Source: Taudactylus pleione (Eukaryota; Chordata; Amphibia; Anura; Myobatrachidae). From it: a stretch of DNA of 64,000 nt. Positions within the stretch are counted from its first letter, which is position 1; each line of letters begins with the position of its first letter. Below the pieces are notes generated by a model. It was not told where the DNA came from and made no database searches. It saw nothing but the letters and a program-made list of their open reading frames with translations. A program made the translations under genes and the position numbers. Shown one piece after another: positions 1 to 10,865 of this stretch. The stretch is taken from contig JAUIMM010001419.1 in assembly GCA_031769625.1 (NCBI GenBank), positions 222,001 to 286,000 of the forward strand, in the 5' to 3' direction.

Positions 1-1050
1 CCCTTAGGGGCCACTGTCTCCAGCATGTGTATCCAATGGGATTCTCTTTTAAGTAACAAGAGATCATGATCCCCACCCCTCTTGGATGGAGGGATCCAGT
101 CAATCATCATATATTTAAGGGACGCCACTTGGTGACCTTTAAATAATAAGTGGGCTGCCACTGGCTTGTCTGTACCCTTCTTCTCACTGTAGTGCCCCAG
201 TTTACATCATACCACACAGAAACCCCTGTTCACATATGGCATAGTTTAGTTTTATGATCATTTGTGTTTTGCATATTAACTACTTAACTGTTGGGTTTGT
301 TTTTCAAAAATTACATGAAAACTTAGATTTTTAAAACTTAATTAAGTAAAAAAAAAAAAACATATCTAAATTTTTCTTTACTGAAAAAAATATGCCTAGG
401 AGGCGTCTAGCCCCAATCCCCCCCCCCTCCAGGTGTCCATATGCCCCCATTGTAACAGTACAGTACTTCACCATCAACACAACAATGGCAATAGAAACCG
501 CAGTGAAAATAGATCCAGCAGGATATTACCTACTCCTCCATAGTGGTAATAGTTCCCGTAGTGGTATTACCACCCCACACCTGTCTATGGTTCCCAGTGT
601 GAAATCACCCAACACTCAAGCAGAGCACATAGGAGTGGGTCTCAAGGGGCACTGACTATCAGTGACCCAACTGGTCTCCTCACTCAAAGTGTGGAAAACG
701 AAGAATAGTGAACACAGGAGGAATTTCTGTGCACTATTTCCCCTTTTTTGCTCTTGATTTTGACTTTACATGCGAACGATATCTGGGTTGCAAAATCAGA
801 GGCTGCTACTTTGCTGCGCTGGGATCAGACAAGCAGAAATAAATTCTGATTTCCTATTAAAGTTCCAGGGGACGGAGAAGGAGGGCACATTCACATGGGG
901 TGCAACAGCGTTAGAAAAAGCCCATCTGGCTGTAGTTGTATCCCAACTGATCAGTTAAATTCAGTTTTATGTTGTACTAAAAAATCTGCCTATAGTATGT
1001 GTATGTTTTCATATCTACAGTATGTTTATATTGCATTACAATCATACTAT
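1..1050. other. Unassigned TNNI1 intron sequence
   Basis: No gene or complete repeat is recognised. The stretch is upstream of the penultimate TNNI1 exon, so it is presumably intron. It contains an A-run at about 348-361 and a short C-run near 420. Short open frames at 392-655 and 770-958 have no recognisable motif and look like chance. Confidence 0.5.
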
Positions 1051-1254
1051 GGGGGGGAATTCAGTTAGCCACAATAAAACGTTAAGTTAACGTGCATTAA
1101 CATAACGCACCTATCGCCTGTTCATTTCACTTATTACCTGTATGCGCGCTCCCGTTCAACAACCAATTCAATTAGAATAGTAGTTTTCCGGCATTCGGGC
1201 AATAATTCTTGCAGGTGTTACATGCGTTAAGTTGAGGTGAAAACTGGGAATTCA

Positions 1255-2238
1255 GGGCCTGATTCAGAGCCGGACGCTCTTTCAGAGCTCTCGCTCTGAA
1301 TCAGTGCCCTCCTTCTCTTTTATAGAGCGGCCTCCTGGCCGCTCGCATAGCTGTGGGTGACCACCCACAGCTATAGCGAGCGGCCAAAAAGATGGTCGCG
1401 ATGGTCAAGACCATCGCGACCATCGGGCTTGCGACGAGACCCTTGTGGTAGGGTCTCGTTGCTGCAAGCCCTGGAGTGCTTTTGGCTCTATCAGAGCCGA
1501 GAGCACTCCCACTGACATCACTTGTGATGTCAGTGGGGCCGGCCCCAGACGGTAGGCTTTCCCATGGGAACGCCTCCATCTGGGCAGCCACGCCCCCGGC
1601 TCACCCACCAAAGGGGGTGTGCTGTCACTCACCATCGACAGCACGCCCCCTTTGTAGCGAGACCCATAGCAACGGCTTGCCCGGCGCTATCTGGGTCTCG
1701 CTCATGCGCACGACGGAGCCGCCTCCGGACGCTCTGACAGAGCGCTCGCTCTGAATCAGGGCCGTCCTTCTTGATTTTTAGAGCAGCCTCCTGGCCGCTC
1801 GTATAGCTGTGGGTGACCACCCACAGCTATAGCGAGCGGCCAGGAAGATGGTCGCGATGGTCATGACCATCGCGACATTCGGGCTTGCGACGAGACCCTT
1901 GTGGTAGGGTCTCGTTGTCGCAAGCCCTAGAGTGGTTCGGCTCAAACAGAGCCGAAAGCACTCCCACTGACACTTGTGATGTCAGTGGGGCCGGCCCCAG
2001 ACGGTAGGCATTCCCATGGGAATGCCTCCGTCTGGGCAGCCACCCCCCGGCATGCCCACCAAATGGGGCATGCTGTCACTTAACATCGACAGCACGCCCC
2101 CTTTGGTGCGAGACCCGGAGCGACGGTTTGCCCGCTGCTGTCCGGGTCTCGCGCATGCACACGACGGAGCTGGCTCCGTCGTGCGCATGCGCACTGGGCC
2201 AACATCGACCCGCTTGCGAGCGGGTCTGAATCAGGCCC
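1255..2238. mobile_element. GGGCCTGATTCAGAG element, group A, head-to-tail dimer
   Basis: The ends are GGGCCTGATTCAGAG and GGGTCTGAATCAGGCCC, flanked by TCA on both sides (1252-1254 and 2239-2241). The body is two direct repeats with a period of about 455 bp (for example CGGACGCTCT at 1271 and 1726). Each unit is a string of palindromes: GAGCGGCC/GGCCGCTC, GCTGTGGGTG/CACCCACAGC, GATGGTCGCGATGGTC/GACCATCGCGACCATC, CGAGACCC/GGGTCTCG, ACTGACATCAC/GTGATGTCAGT, and others. One target duplication surrounds both units, so the dimer either inserted as one piece or formed after insertion. It has no coding capacity. PIF/Harbinger affiliation is inferred from the 3-bp duplication and GGGCC ends. Confidence 0.8.
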
Positions 2239-2703
2239 TCATTGTGTTTACCAGCCAAAAATGCTAACTAATATAGGATAACAGTATATAAGTCTGTCAT
2301 AGGCCAAAAGCAAACTATTTGGGGCTCTTAAAGTGTGTCAAATGTCTGTTTCAATAGCAGTGAAAAAAATCATAGAAAGCAAGTCTTTTTCAGCAAATGA
2401 AATGCTGTAGTAGAATTAGGGGTGCAGAAAAATGCATATCAGTTTATTTTGGGTCATTTTACTTTACTGTTAAAAAAAAAGTGTTAAAAAACACCTGTAA
2501 CTGCCACCTGCAATGTTTAAAACACCTGCCCCATCCATACAGCACCCCCATATTCCTGCCCCACATCTTTTATCCCATTATTCTGCACTTTGCAGAATTT
2601 CACCCTCAAAGTGACATGTTATTATTGACCAAATTAAGCTAATTAAAAACTTCTAAGTGTCTAATCAATCATTAGAGAGGGTGTCCCAGTGGTTCTGAAC
2701 CAA

Positions 2704-3120
2704 GTGCCTGATTCCCTCACAGATCGCAATTGCTTAAATATGCTAATGCCTTCCAAAGCTTCCCGAAGCATAGGGACGCCCACTGTTTCCTTCTCATATC
2801 CATCCGACGACTACAACAGCGTAACCATGGGTACTTTCCATGCACACAGCATGTAAGGCAAGTCTGACCAGCACAAACACTGCAGCTCTCCTGACACACA
2901 GAGAGGTCTCATGATGCGAAGGAGATTGAAATGGCGTTTAAACGGTCAGACATGCCTGCGGTTTTCTAACCACCCTCCTGTTACGACCACCACTTCGCGA
3001 GTGGTTCCTCTGTACGAATGTTATCGCAATGCATCCGCTGCATTTGCGCACATGCGCATTCACAAACAATTGCTCACTCTGCGCAAATATCGGCATTTTG
3101 TCTGTCTCTGAATCAGGTTC
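2704..3120. mobile_element. GGGCCTGATTCAGAG element, group C
   Basis: The left end GTGCCTGATTC and right end TCTCTGAATCAGGTTC are decayed versions of the common terminal repeat, flanked by CAA on both sides (2701-2703, 3121-3123). The right 40 bp (CGGCATT..GTC..TCTCTGAATCAG) match the right end of the element at 14038-14520, which defines group C. It lies inside the outer element at 1051-3272. Confidence 0.65.
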
Positions 3121-3449
3121 CAAGACCTTAAAATACCTTTTACCTTAAAATAGGGATTTTCCCAAACTTTTTATCTGCTCAGGAGGTCCCGAAAAAAAAG
3201 ATGCGTTAACCGAAATGCAGAATTAGCGCACGTTAACTGGGTGGCTAATTTAATATTTTTTTAATTCCCCCCTATATCTACTTGTAGTAATCTTAACTAT
3301 TGCTCTTCACTCAAGTGTTAACAGAATTAATCAATTATACTGCTAGTGTTTCTGCCACAACAGAAGAACATTTCCTAAAATTACATTACATGCTCCTCAT
3401 GGCATGCCAAAAAAACCCATATTTCTAAACAACATCTTTTCCATGATAG

Positions 3450-3626
3450 ATTCAAGATCTGAAGATGAAGGTATTGGATCTGCGCGGGAAGTTTAAAAGG
3501 CCTGCACTGCGCAGGGTGCGAGTATCCGCTGATGCTATGCTCCGTGCTCTTCTGGGCTCCAAACACAAGGTCTCCATGGATTTGCGTGCTAACTTGAAAT
3601 CTGTGAAGAAGGAGGATACTGAGAAG
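3450..3626 (+). CDS. tnni1: Slow skeletal troponin I, penultimate coding exon
   Basis: This exon encodes 59 residues of troponin I, the actomyosin-inhibiting subunit of the thin-filament troponin complex in striated muscle. It starts after a splice acceptor (..CCATGATAG, AG at 3448-3449) and ends at a GT donor (3627-3628), in phase 0 at both ends and exactly 177 bp. That is the size and phase of the homologous exon in vertebrate troponin I genes. The reading begins [17 protein letters not shown]. It contains the basic inhibitory peptide ([18 protein letters not shown], residues 13-30), the switch helix ([11 protein letters not shown]) and the start of the mobile domain, ending VKKEDTEK. No frameshift or stop is seen. 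The next exon joins in frame 11 kb downstream. The 5' exons must lie left of the window, since nothing in 1-3449 encodes the N-terminal TnC/TnT-binding helices. Confidence 0.96.
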
Positions 3627-4153
3627 GTATATATTGTTTCTTTTTTTTTCAGAACACTCAGAGCAAAATAAAGATCTGCTGTAATCACTGCCTCCATTGT
3701 TAAATGCCTAAATATATTGTGTGGGGGTGTCAGTGATGTGCCTCCCTTGTTCTCTGTTTTGCCCTAGCTAGCTCTTGGATGTAGGTACAGGTAAACAGGT
3801 AGCCCCCACACATTTTGGATCTGCAGTGTAAACAAGTGTTGCAGTGTTTGGTGGCAGACCATCTTACACATGCAAGCAGTATTCTCTTTTATCTCCACTC
3901 CGACATATGACTTAAATTACAGTGTTACTTAACAAACACAATTGTCCACCTTACTCCTGCACAGTCTGTAGATTACTAATAGAACAGTTCCATAATCTTT
4001 GCTTCTCCATACTTTACGTAGATACTGTAGTTCAACTGCAATTGAATGGCTAAACAGTGTAGCAGCATACTGTAAAATCAGCTCCTCTCTCCTCCTATGC
4101 ACAGATGTAAGTATACACATTAGCTGCAGGTAAATGCAATATATCCAAACCAG

Positions 4154-4437
4154 GGGCCTGATTCAGCAGTGCACGCTAGTGCACTGCTGAATACAGATTC
4201 CTGATGTTTTTCGAATCTGTGCAGGTACCAGACCCGCTCTGTGCATGTGCAGAACGGGTCTGCGAGTCAGCTTGCAAACTGGCAGCAGACTGTCAGTGAT
4301 TGACAGTCTGCTGCCGTTTGAAGGCGGGGAGGGGGCGGCGACAGCCTCCGTTACCTGAAACAGAGGTGTATCGCCGCCATTGTGGGGGAAGGAAGAGGAC
4401 ATGATCTCCGTTGGTTGACAAAGAGACCAACATCTCC
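4154..4437. mobile_element. GGGCCTGATTCAGCAGTGCA element, group E, left part
   Basis: The left end GGGCCTGATTCAGCAGTGCA starts at 4154. Consecutive palindromes follow: GCAGTGCACGCTAGTGCACTGC, CAGACCCGCTCTG/CAGAACGGGTCTG, and GGCAGCAGACTGTCA/TGACAGTCTGCTGCC. No matching right end was found before Penelope coding sequence starts near 4440, so the element is truncated or its boundary is hidden. The first ~90 bp match 9498-9590. Confidence 0.6.
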
Positions 4438-4439
4438 GT

Positions 4440-5562
4440 ATACACAAAATAGAAGAGGACCCAAACAACTCTCATTACGAAAATCTAGCTAGACTTTCAC
4501 TCGAACAAGGGTGGATAAACACAACAAGAGGTAGCCACACAACTACAAACCAACAAACCATAACAAACTCTGAACCACTACTTCCCAAACCAATGACATC
4601 ACTATGACACAACAATTCATCAAAACCATGAACAATGGGCGCTTCATTTTTTGACGACATTACACTACTGAATAAAGGACTAAAGTTCGCTCCGCATAAA
4701 GAACTCAATAAATTTGAGGCCTACCTTGATGTGCACAGGTTCATTAGATGCCAACACTAAAAAAGTACTTCATGTCACATCCAGCCGGTAAATCACCACC
4801 ACAAGGAGAACCTGATAAATACAAGCACTCTACACTCAAACCACGATCCAACTTTTACCCTAGCCACCTCAAAGGACGATTTAGTCCATACTTTGGAAAC
4901 ACTAGTCATGGACGACGTCAACAAAATACCCACACCCAAAAAGAACAAAAACCTGACTATAAATGAACAGAGAGCACTTAAGGAACTACAACAAAATGGC
5001 AATCTCATAAGTCCTATTAAACAAAGCTGACTACATTGCGGAATCACAACGACTACTCCAAGACACACATACATACGAGATACTCAAACAAGACCCAAAC
5101 CAATCCTTCCACAATAGATTACACAACATATTAAAGACCGGACTGAAGGAGGGTATCCTGACGAAACAAGAGTTTGACTTCATACACAACCCACATCCCA
5201 TCATTCCGGTATTCTACTACCTCCCAAAAATACATAAAAACACCACCAATCCCCCAGGCAGACCCATCATATCCGGTATCAACTCCATGACAGCAAACCT
5301 TTCACAGTACATAGACCACTTCCTACAACCATACGTCAAACAACAACAATCATACCTACAGGACACCACACACATACTCAAAATACTAGAAGAGGTCACC
5401 TGGGGTGATGACTACTGGTTGCTGACAAGCGATGTCACATCACTCTACACAATCATCGATCACACACAAGGACTGGAAAGCATTAAAGATTTTTTAGACC
5501 ACACATTAGATCCACTACAAACTCAATTCATCCTAACAGGTGAAGACTACATACTAACATAA
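4440..5562 (+). pseudogene. Penelope-like element, broken N-terminal and RT region
   Basis: A decayed Penelope-type retroelement ORF. Reading across frames gives an N-terminal segment at about 4740-5035, then a frame running from about 5060 to the stop at 5560-5562. That frame holds PVFYYLPKIHKN, then GRPIISGINSM (about 5260-5290), which is the conserved Penelope reverse-transcriptase block, then SQYIDHFLQPYV and a SDVTSLYT block (about 5425-5450) that carries the first catalytic Asp. The later RT blocks with the second Asp pair and the GIY-YIG nuclease are missing, so the element is inactive. At least one frameshift near 5020 separates the two segments. A non-LTR LINE is less likely because the KIHK...GRPI(I/V)S spacing is typical of Penelope. 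Confidence 0.8.
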
Positions 5563-6500
5563 AGACCGAAACGCATTGGAGAAGCCTGCACCTACTACCT
5601 ACTATCCACCAAACATCACCAGCAACACAGTGACTCAGACCGCAATGCCCAGCAAGGTCTGATCCGAAGTCCCCACACACCACGCCAGCAGCATATCTGA
5701 CAGACACGTGGTGCTACCACATGTGTCTAGATTGTCTGCCCCCTACAAGCTTGTAGGTCATATACGCGCCGACAGGACCTAATACCCGGCTCAAGACACA
5801 GACACCATGGGACCGTGGGGTCGGATCCAGCTCCAGTCACTGCACCGCATTGCTGCACCATCACGCTCATCAGGAGCCCAGGCAGCTACATTAGCACAAG
5901 CGTCCCCCTGCATGGCACCCATGGGATTGTGGAGGAATTGCATCTGCCAGCAGGCTACATTGACTTACACCAGAAGTGAGGGACCTGCTCCCTACCACAG
6001 ACCAAGTACACCTACCAGTAGGTAAGCATACCCCATCACCAGTGCGGGACGTCGCAAACTGGAGGGACTCCTGACATAACAATAAGGCAATCCCGGTTCC
6101 TAAGTCTGTAGACCATAGGTCCAGCAGGGGAACGTACAGTAGTAAGGACCGCATGTTAAGGAGCCCTCTGAAAGGGTCTACCAATTTCCCAACCGAGGAT
6201 TGGACCTAACCACTATTATTAAGAGGACTGAACTACCACATACCCATCCATTCAGCCAGGAATATATTATCCCTCATCATCATCACCAAACCCAGGGGAG
6301 CACTGTGTCTCCCCCAATCAAAATAATTAAAAATAAGAAAAAAAATAGGTCTGGTCTCATACGTGCATTCATTAGCCTCTTTTGTTCACCTTGCACTTGG
6401 TCAGATGCCATTTATTTAGCCTACTGCTCCAAGCACCATCTACACCCACCCCTGTATTTGACATAACTCCATATGCACATAGTTAATACTAACGACATCA
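5563..6500 (+). mobile_element. Probable Penelope terminal/leader sequence
   Basis: Immediately after the truncated RT frame comes GACCGAAACGCATTGGAG (5564-5581). GAAACGC followed by a pairing strand is the 3' core pattern of the hammerhead ribozymes carried in Penelope terminal repeats. The 5' core (CTGANGA) is not found next to it, so any ribozyme is incomplete. The rest, to about 6500, is non-coding with no other recognisable feature. Its placement after the RT would fit a deletion joining two copies. Confidence 0.35.
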
Positions 6501-6531
6501 CCATACCATAGACGAGTCATTAATATGCAAT

Positions 6532-7245
6532 TCACCACCATACACAATGAAGTCGATGGGACTGCAAGTTCTCAGAAAAAATTAAAATGTCATCAAGATA
6601 AACCACAATATAAATGTAAAGGACATCTCTGAAAATTTCATTGACATAACCCTGGAAAACAGCTAGTGCATTACACAAACCAAAAGGCATAACCAAATAC
6701 TCAAAATGGCCATTCCGAGTGTTGAACGTGGTTTTCCTCTCATCCCCCGCCTTGATGCGGATCAAATTGTAGGCCCCACAGAGGTCTAATTTTGTGAAAA
6801 AACATGCCCTGCGAACCTTGTCGAAGAATTCCGAGATGAGTGGCAGGGGGTATCTGTTTTTAACAGTGATTTGATTGAGTCCATGGTAATCTATACAGGG
6901 TCTGAGACCCCCTTCTTTTTTTTTTTCACAAAAAAGAATACGGCCCCAGCAGGAGAAGAAGATATCTGATAAAACCCTTGGCAAGGTTTTCTTTTATGTA
7001 ACTGTTTCCGGAACCAAAAGAGGGCAAATATGGCCATGGAGTGGCATTTTCCCGGGAATGAGATCAATGCTACAATCCCAAGGGCGATGAGGAGGCAATT
7101 TGTCTGCAGCCTGTTCATCAAAGACATCAGCAAAATCTTGATATGGTTCAGGCAAACAGGGGTCCGGATTAACTTTCAATTGATCGGAACTAAGAGACTT
7201 AAGAGAGAATCCAGTTGAGATTTGATGGGTTTGTACAGAAAGCAC
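6532..7245 (-). pseudogene. Ty3/gypsy reverse transcriptase, degraded
   Basis: Minus-strand remnant of a Ty3/gypsy pol. Around 7245-7000 it reads YQDFADVFDEQAADKLPPHR and DCSIDLIPGK, the linker just before RT in vertebrate gypsy elements. After a frameshift (about 6985-7130) the main frame 6984-6532 gives [30 protein letters not shown] (first catalytic Asp), [14 protein letters not shown] and [11 protein letters not shown] (YLDD active site). It stops soon after YLDD; RNase H and integrase are absent. Decay includes the frameshift in a lysine-rich stretch and the 3' truncation. The protease and gag frames lie upstream on the same strand (7415-8795). Confidence 0.88.
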
Positions 7246-7414
7246 ATGGAACAGGCATCGATAAAACTAATTAGAACCCCAAGCTACTGTAGGATTTGCA
7301 TGGTAGACCAATTTAATGTGGGGTTGTGATTTTTAAGCCAAGGCAGACCTAAGATTAGATCATAGGAGGTTTTAGATAGAAGTAGGAATTCTAACATTTC
7401 TTTATGAATGCATC

Positions 7415-7735
7415 CTACTCGAAGTGTAACAAGGTAACAAGTGTAACAACTGAAGAAATAGTTCCTCCAAGGATGACATTACCCTCTACTCCCGAGACAG
7501 CCAGCTTGCCAGGAAGGATGGTAACTGATATTCCCAGGACAAGTACCTGAGGTTCAGAGATAAAATTCCCGGCGGCTCCGGAATCTACCAAGGCTTTACA
7601 ATTTTTGGTTCTAGTCTTGTAAAGAATAGACACCGGTAAAAGACTATCCATTAAATGGGATGGCTTGATTAACACCCCCAACCAGACGCTCATAGAACCA
7701 GTTAGGGTCTCGCATTTCCCGAGAGAAGAGGACAA
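7415..7735 (-). pseudogene. Ty3/gypsy aspartic protease region
   Basis: A 106-codon minus-strand frame with ALVDSGAAGNFIS at about its middle. This is the DSG active-site loop of a gypsy aspartic protease, followed by the usual hydrophobic strand (ISVTILPGKLAVSG). It sits between the zinc-knuckle end of gag (about 7740-7780) and the RT region, the normal gag-PR-RT order. It is not joined in frame to RT. It belongs to the same element as the RT at 6532-7245. Confidence 0.8.
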
Positions 7736-8847
7736 TTTTTAAGAATATGGTCAGGAGCGGCACAGTAAAGGCAAAGCTTGTCCTGGAACCAGCAGGTTCA
7801 CTCAGCCATGGTTAAACGAGATTTATTGACCTGCATAGGTTTGTCTTAGTTGCCGGAGAGGAAGAGCATGTATTTGGGAAAAAATGATCCTTGAAATTAT
7901 CCTGTCGTCCTCTACTAGCCAGCCGCTCTCTGTGGCGTAATATCAGTTTTAATACACAGAGAGATTACTATGAGAGAGACAGAGAAAAAGACTCTGGAAC
8001 ATCCTGAGAGGCTAACTAGTCTTTCATCTTTTCAGATAGTCCATGTAGAAAGGCAGCCTTGAGAGCTTTTAATTCGGAAGCAATCATTTGGAATTGACCA
8101 CGTACTGACCCACAGTACGTGTTACTTGTTGGACTCGAAGGAGATTGGAGAAGGCCAAGGCAAAATTCTTTTGAAGGAAGAAATACAATTTTCATAATTA
8201 GAAACTAAAGGATCTGCCCGTTCCCATAATGGGGAGACCCAATCCAAGGTGGTTCCAGTCAGTAACGAAATGACGTAAGCAACTTACGACCTAGACGTAG
8301 GGAAGTTCTGTGGCAGACACTCAGATTGGATCTCGCATTGATTGATGAACCCCGGCAGCATCTAGAGTTTCCATCAAAGCGCTCGTGTGATGCCAACTGA
8401 AGATGAAACTTCTGATTCACTGTAGCTGCCCAGAAAGTTCCTGGAGATATTGAGCTACCTCATGTTGTGCTACCTCCTGATTCTCCATATGAGAGGTGAG
8501 ATCTTGCAACGCCCCTGCACCCTGAGACCCTGTGGCTTCCATTGGGCCTGTACAAACTGTCTTATTCGTGTTAGGGAGATCTCCTACTGAGGAGCTGAAA
8601 GTCAAGGTCCCGGGTTGGGAAATGAACCAGAGATGAGGAGCCTGGATATATGTCCTCAGTAGGAAAGGTGTTCTCCAGAGCTGCCGGGAGCTGTTCACCA
8701 GTGACCCCTCCAATTGGAAGTTTTAGCTGCACCCAGCAGGCAGTTTGTGGCCCTTTGGTCAGGTATATGGTACAAGTGGGAATAGAGGAACACAATCACA
8801 GGAGAGCCACAGTGGAATAGCACTAATAGAACTAAGCTGCGTATAGA
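7736..8847 (-). pseudogene. Ty3/gypsy gag and leader remnant
   Basis: Minus-strand reading between the protease and the element at 8848. At the protease-proximal end (about 7750-7790) a zinc-knuckle fragment reads CLYCAAPDHILKN. Near 8420-8490 a predicted helical stretch, ENQEVAQHEVAQYLQEL, resembles the N-terminal coiled coil of vertebrate gypsy Gag. The centre is interrupted by several stops. The region upstream of about 8560 would be leader or LTR, but no LTR boundary is clear because a short element begins at 8848. Confidence 0.6.
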
Positions 8848-9416
8848 GGGCCTGATTCAGAGCAGCTCGTAAGCGGCCGCTCGTTCGCTATGAGCAATGT
8901 TCGCACAACTGTGCATGCATATGGGTCCTAATGCGCAAACCAGTTATTGCGGTCTAAAATCGTGCGCTCACAAAATAGCGAGGGGCTGCTAATTTGATTG
9001 ACAGAATGTACCGTTTGTGGGTGGTAACAGGGGAAGGTGCTTGAAAACGGGGGAGTGGAGATCCGAATGCAGGCGTGCCTAACAGGAAAAAGGGCGTTTA
9101 ATGGGAGTGCATAATTAGTAAAGGAGCATCATCGAACACGTCAGTTGGTTGTCTTTTAGCCTGAACTGCTCGCTGTGATAGTGGTAGGAAAATCCTACCA
9201 TAAGCACTGCGAGCAGTTCAGATGCCTTTCGATGTACCCGATTAATCAAATAAATACCGGAGATGACGTGTGATGCGAACGGCAAAGGGGCGTCTTTACA
9301 AAATAGCTCAGACATAGAGCATCAACAAACCGCAATGAACGAGCGCTCAATTTAAATAGCCGGCCCCATTTTTGGAACGACCGTCCGCAAATAGCGTCCG
9401 GCTCTGAATCAGGCCC
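8848..9416. mobile_element. GGGCCTGATTCAGAG element, group B
   Basis: 569 bp, ends GGGCCTGATTCAGAGC and GGCTCTGAATCAGGCCC, flanked by AGA on both sides (8845-8847, 9417-9419). The interior matches 25801-26374 (opposite orientation), 35370-35969 and the truncated 57256-57732. Shared blocks include GGTAACAGGGGAAGGTGCTT and GCATAATTAG, and a central palindrome of GAACTGCTCGC...GCGAGCAGTTC. It inserted at or into the 5' side of the gypsy relic. Confidence 0.85.
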
Positions 9417-9497
9417 AGAGTGCGCTTGATGCAAATCCTGTGGTAACATTGGCACAGGAAAGAAATAACATGAGACAGTATTTGATGAAGGTACTGA

Positions 9498-9592
9498 GGG
9501 CCTTAATCAGCTGTGCATGCTAGTGCACTGCTGAATGCAGATTCCCAATGTTCGGGAATCTGCGCAGGCGCCAGACCTATTCTGCGCATGGA
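9498..9592. mobile_element. GGGCCTGATTCAG element, group E, left-end fragment
   Basis: This begins GGGCCTTAATCAGCTGTGCA and matches the first ~90 bp of the element at 4154 (shared CTAGTGCACTGCTGAATGCA, AATCTGCGCAGG, CCAGACC). It stops abruptly at about 9592, where the truncated Tc1 sequence begins. Confidence 0.6.
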
Positions 9593-10024
9593 AATGGTTC
9601 CCTTGTATTTATTGATGATGTGACTGCTGACAAAAGCAGCAGAATGAATTCTGAAGTGTTTCGGGCAATATTATACTTTTATTCAGTCAAATGCTTCAGA
9701 ACTCATTGGACGGCGCTTCACAGTGCAGATGGACAATGACCCGAAACATACTGCAAAAGCAACCAAAGAGTTTTTTAAGGCTAAAAAGTGGAATGTTATG
9801 CAATGGCCAAGTCAATCCCCTGACCTGAATCCGATTGAGCATGCATTTCACTTGATGAAGACAAAACTGAAGGGAAAATGCCCCAAGAACAAGCAGGAAC
9901 TGAAGACATTTGCAGTAGAGGCCTGGCAGAGCATCACCAGGGATGAAACCCAGCATCTGGTGATGTCTATGCGTTCCAGACTTCAGGCTGTAATTGCCTG
10001 CAAAGGATTTGCAAGAAAGTATTA
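9593..10024 (+). pseudogene. Tc1 transposase, C-terminal half
   Basis: Reading across two frames. The first segment (about 9593-9680) gives GSLVFIDDVTADKSSRMNSE. The second (9723-10024) gives MDNDPKHTAKATKEFF, with the second catalytic Asp of the DDE triad, then QSPDLNPIEHAFHLMKTKLK with the third catalytic residue (E), ending at CKGFARKY and a stop. A frameshift near 9690-9720 separates the segments. The first catalytic Asp region and both HTH motifs are missing, so no active enzyme can be made. Confidence 0.88.
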
Positions 10025-10236
10025 AAAAGTGAAAGTTAGATTTAGGATTGTTTAGTTTGTCCCATTACTTTTGGCCCCTTAAAAAGTGGGAGGCACATGT
10101 AGAAACCGTTGTAATTCCTACACCGTTCACCTGATTTGGATGTAATTACCCTCAAATTAAATCTGAAAGTCTGCAGTTAAAGCACATCTTGTTTGTTTTA
10201 ATTCTGTCAATGTCCCAATATTTATGCACCTGACTG
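9593..10236 (+). mobile_element. Tc1-like transposon, 3' half
   Basis: Only the 3' half is present. The right end ..TTATGCACCTGACTG stops at 10236 and is followed by the TA target dinucleotide (10237-10238). The left half, including the first inverted repeat and the N-terminal DNA-binding domain, is missing; the 5' break lies next to the group E fragment. The tail contains the usual Tc1 3' non-coding sequence with CCCATTACTTTTGGCCCCTT. The subfamily differs from the two copies at 38885 and 50077, whose ends read CAGCCATGGCCAAAAG / CAGTCATGGCCAAAAG. Confidence 0.88.
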
Positions 10237-10659
10237 TATATGTAAATATTGGGCTCTATAGCAGTGCATCCCTAACAGTGCACGTTTTCCAGATCTCCTA
10301 GTTGGTGTACAGGTTATTTATTACTGGCTGATACATGTTAACAGATCCACAGGTGGTGCTAATTATTTCATTTGAGATAATGAGAAGATCATGTAGCACT
10401 AGTAAAATTCTATTCTATTACTATTTCTACTGTGGTCATGGTATGTGCTGGGAAGGGGGAATTCCAGGCAGATGGAAACTCCCTCTGCGTTTGCCTATGG
10501 CTCTCCCCCTTTGGCATAGGAGACTGCTCGGGCTTCTGCTTTAGCAGCCTCGGACAGTCTCCCAGTGCAGACCAGCACACAGCAGCATGTGAGCTGGGCT
10601 GCTGTGAATGGGGAGCTGTGCCGGGCCCGGGCAAGTAGTACCCGTTCACGGCTCCCCCC

Positions 10660-10865
10660 AATTTCGGTGCCCCTGTGTACAGGCGATCGGCTGATCACCC
10701 GTACACACCTGCCGATGGACAGATATGTCTGCAGACATATCTGTTCATTGGCTGTGCTGCACAGCCAATGTGATATGTCTGTGAACGACGTTGTTCACAG
10801 ACATATCGTCTGTACACACTGACCGATGGGATCATGATATATCGGCCAGTGTGTACCCAGCATTA
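10660..10865. mobile_element. Short hairpin-rich element, TGTGTACCCAGC end
   Basis: A run of perfect palindromes: GACAGATATGTCTGCAGACATATCTGTTC (10718 onward), ATTGGCTGTGCTGCACAGCCAAT, and GATATGTCTGTGAAC/GTTCACAGACATATC with ACGACGTT at the centre. It is bounded on the right by GGCCAGTGTGTACCCAGC and on the left by a diverged CTGTGTACAGGCGATCGG. The right terminal motif resembles the ends of 44239-44567 and 59735-60036 (GCTGG..ATACACTAGAC). Boundaries are approximate and no target duplication could be fixed. Confidence 0.55.

Larger units (their letters stand above)
1051..3272. mobile_element. Nested short DNA transposon, GGGGGGAATTC ends
   Basis: The left end reads GGGGGGGAATTCAGTTAGCC followed by AC (1051-1072). 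The right end reads GTGGCTAATTT...TTAATTCCCCCC (3240-3272), an imperfect inverted match. Both sides are flanked by TAT, a 3-bp target duplication. The interior is mostly later insertions: the dimeric element at 1255-2238 and the element at 2704-3120, each with its own target duplication. Subterminal sequence on both sides is rich in GTTAAC/GCGTTAA words. No coding sequence belongs to it. Confidence 0.55.
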
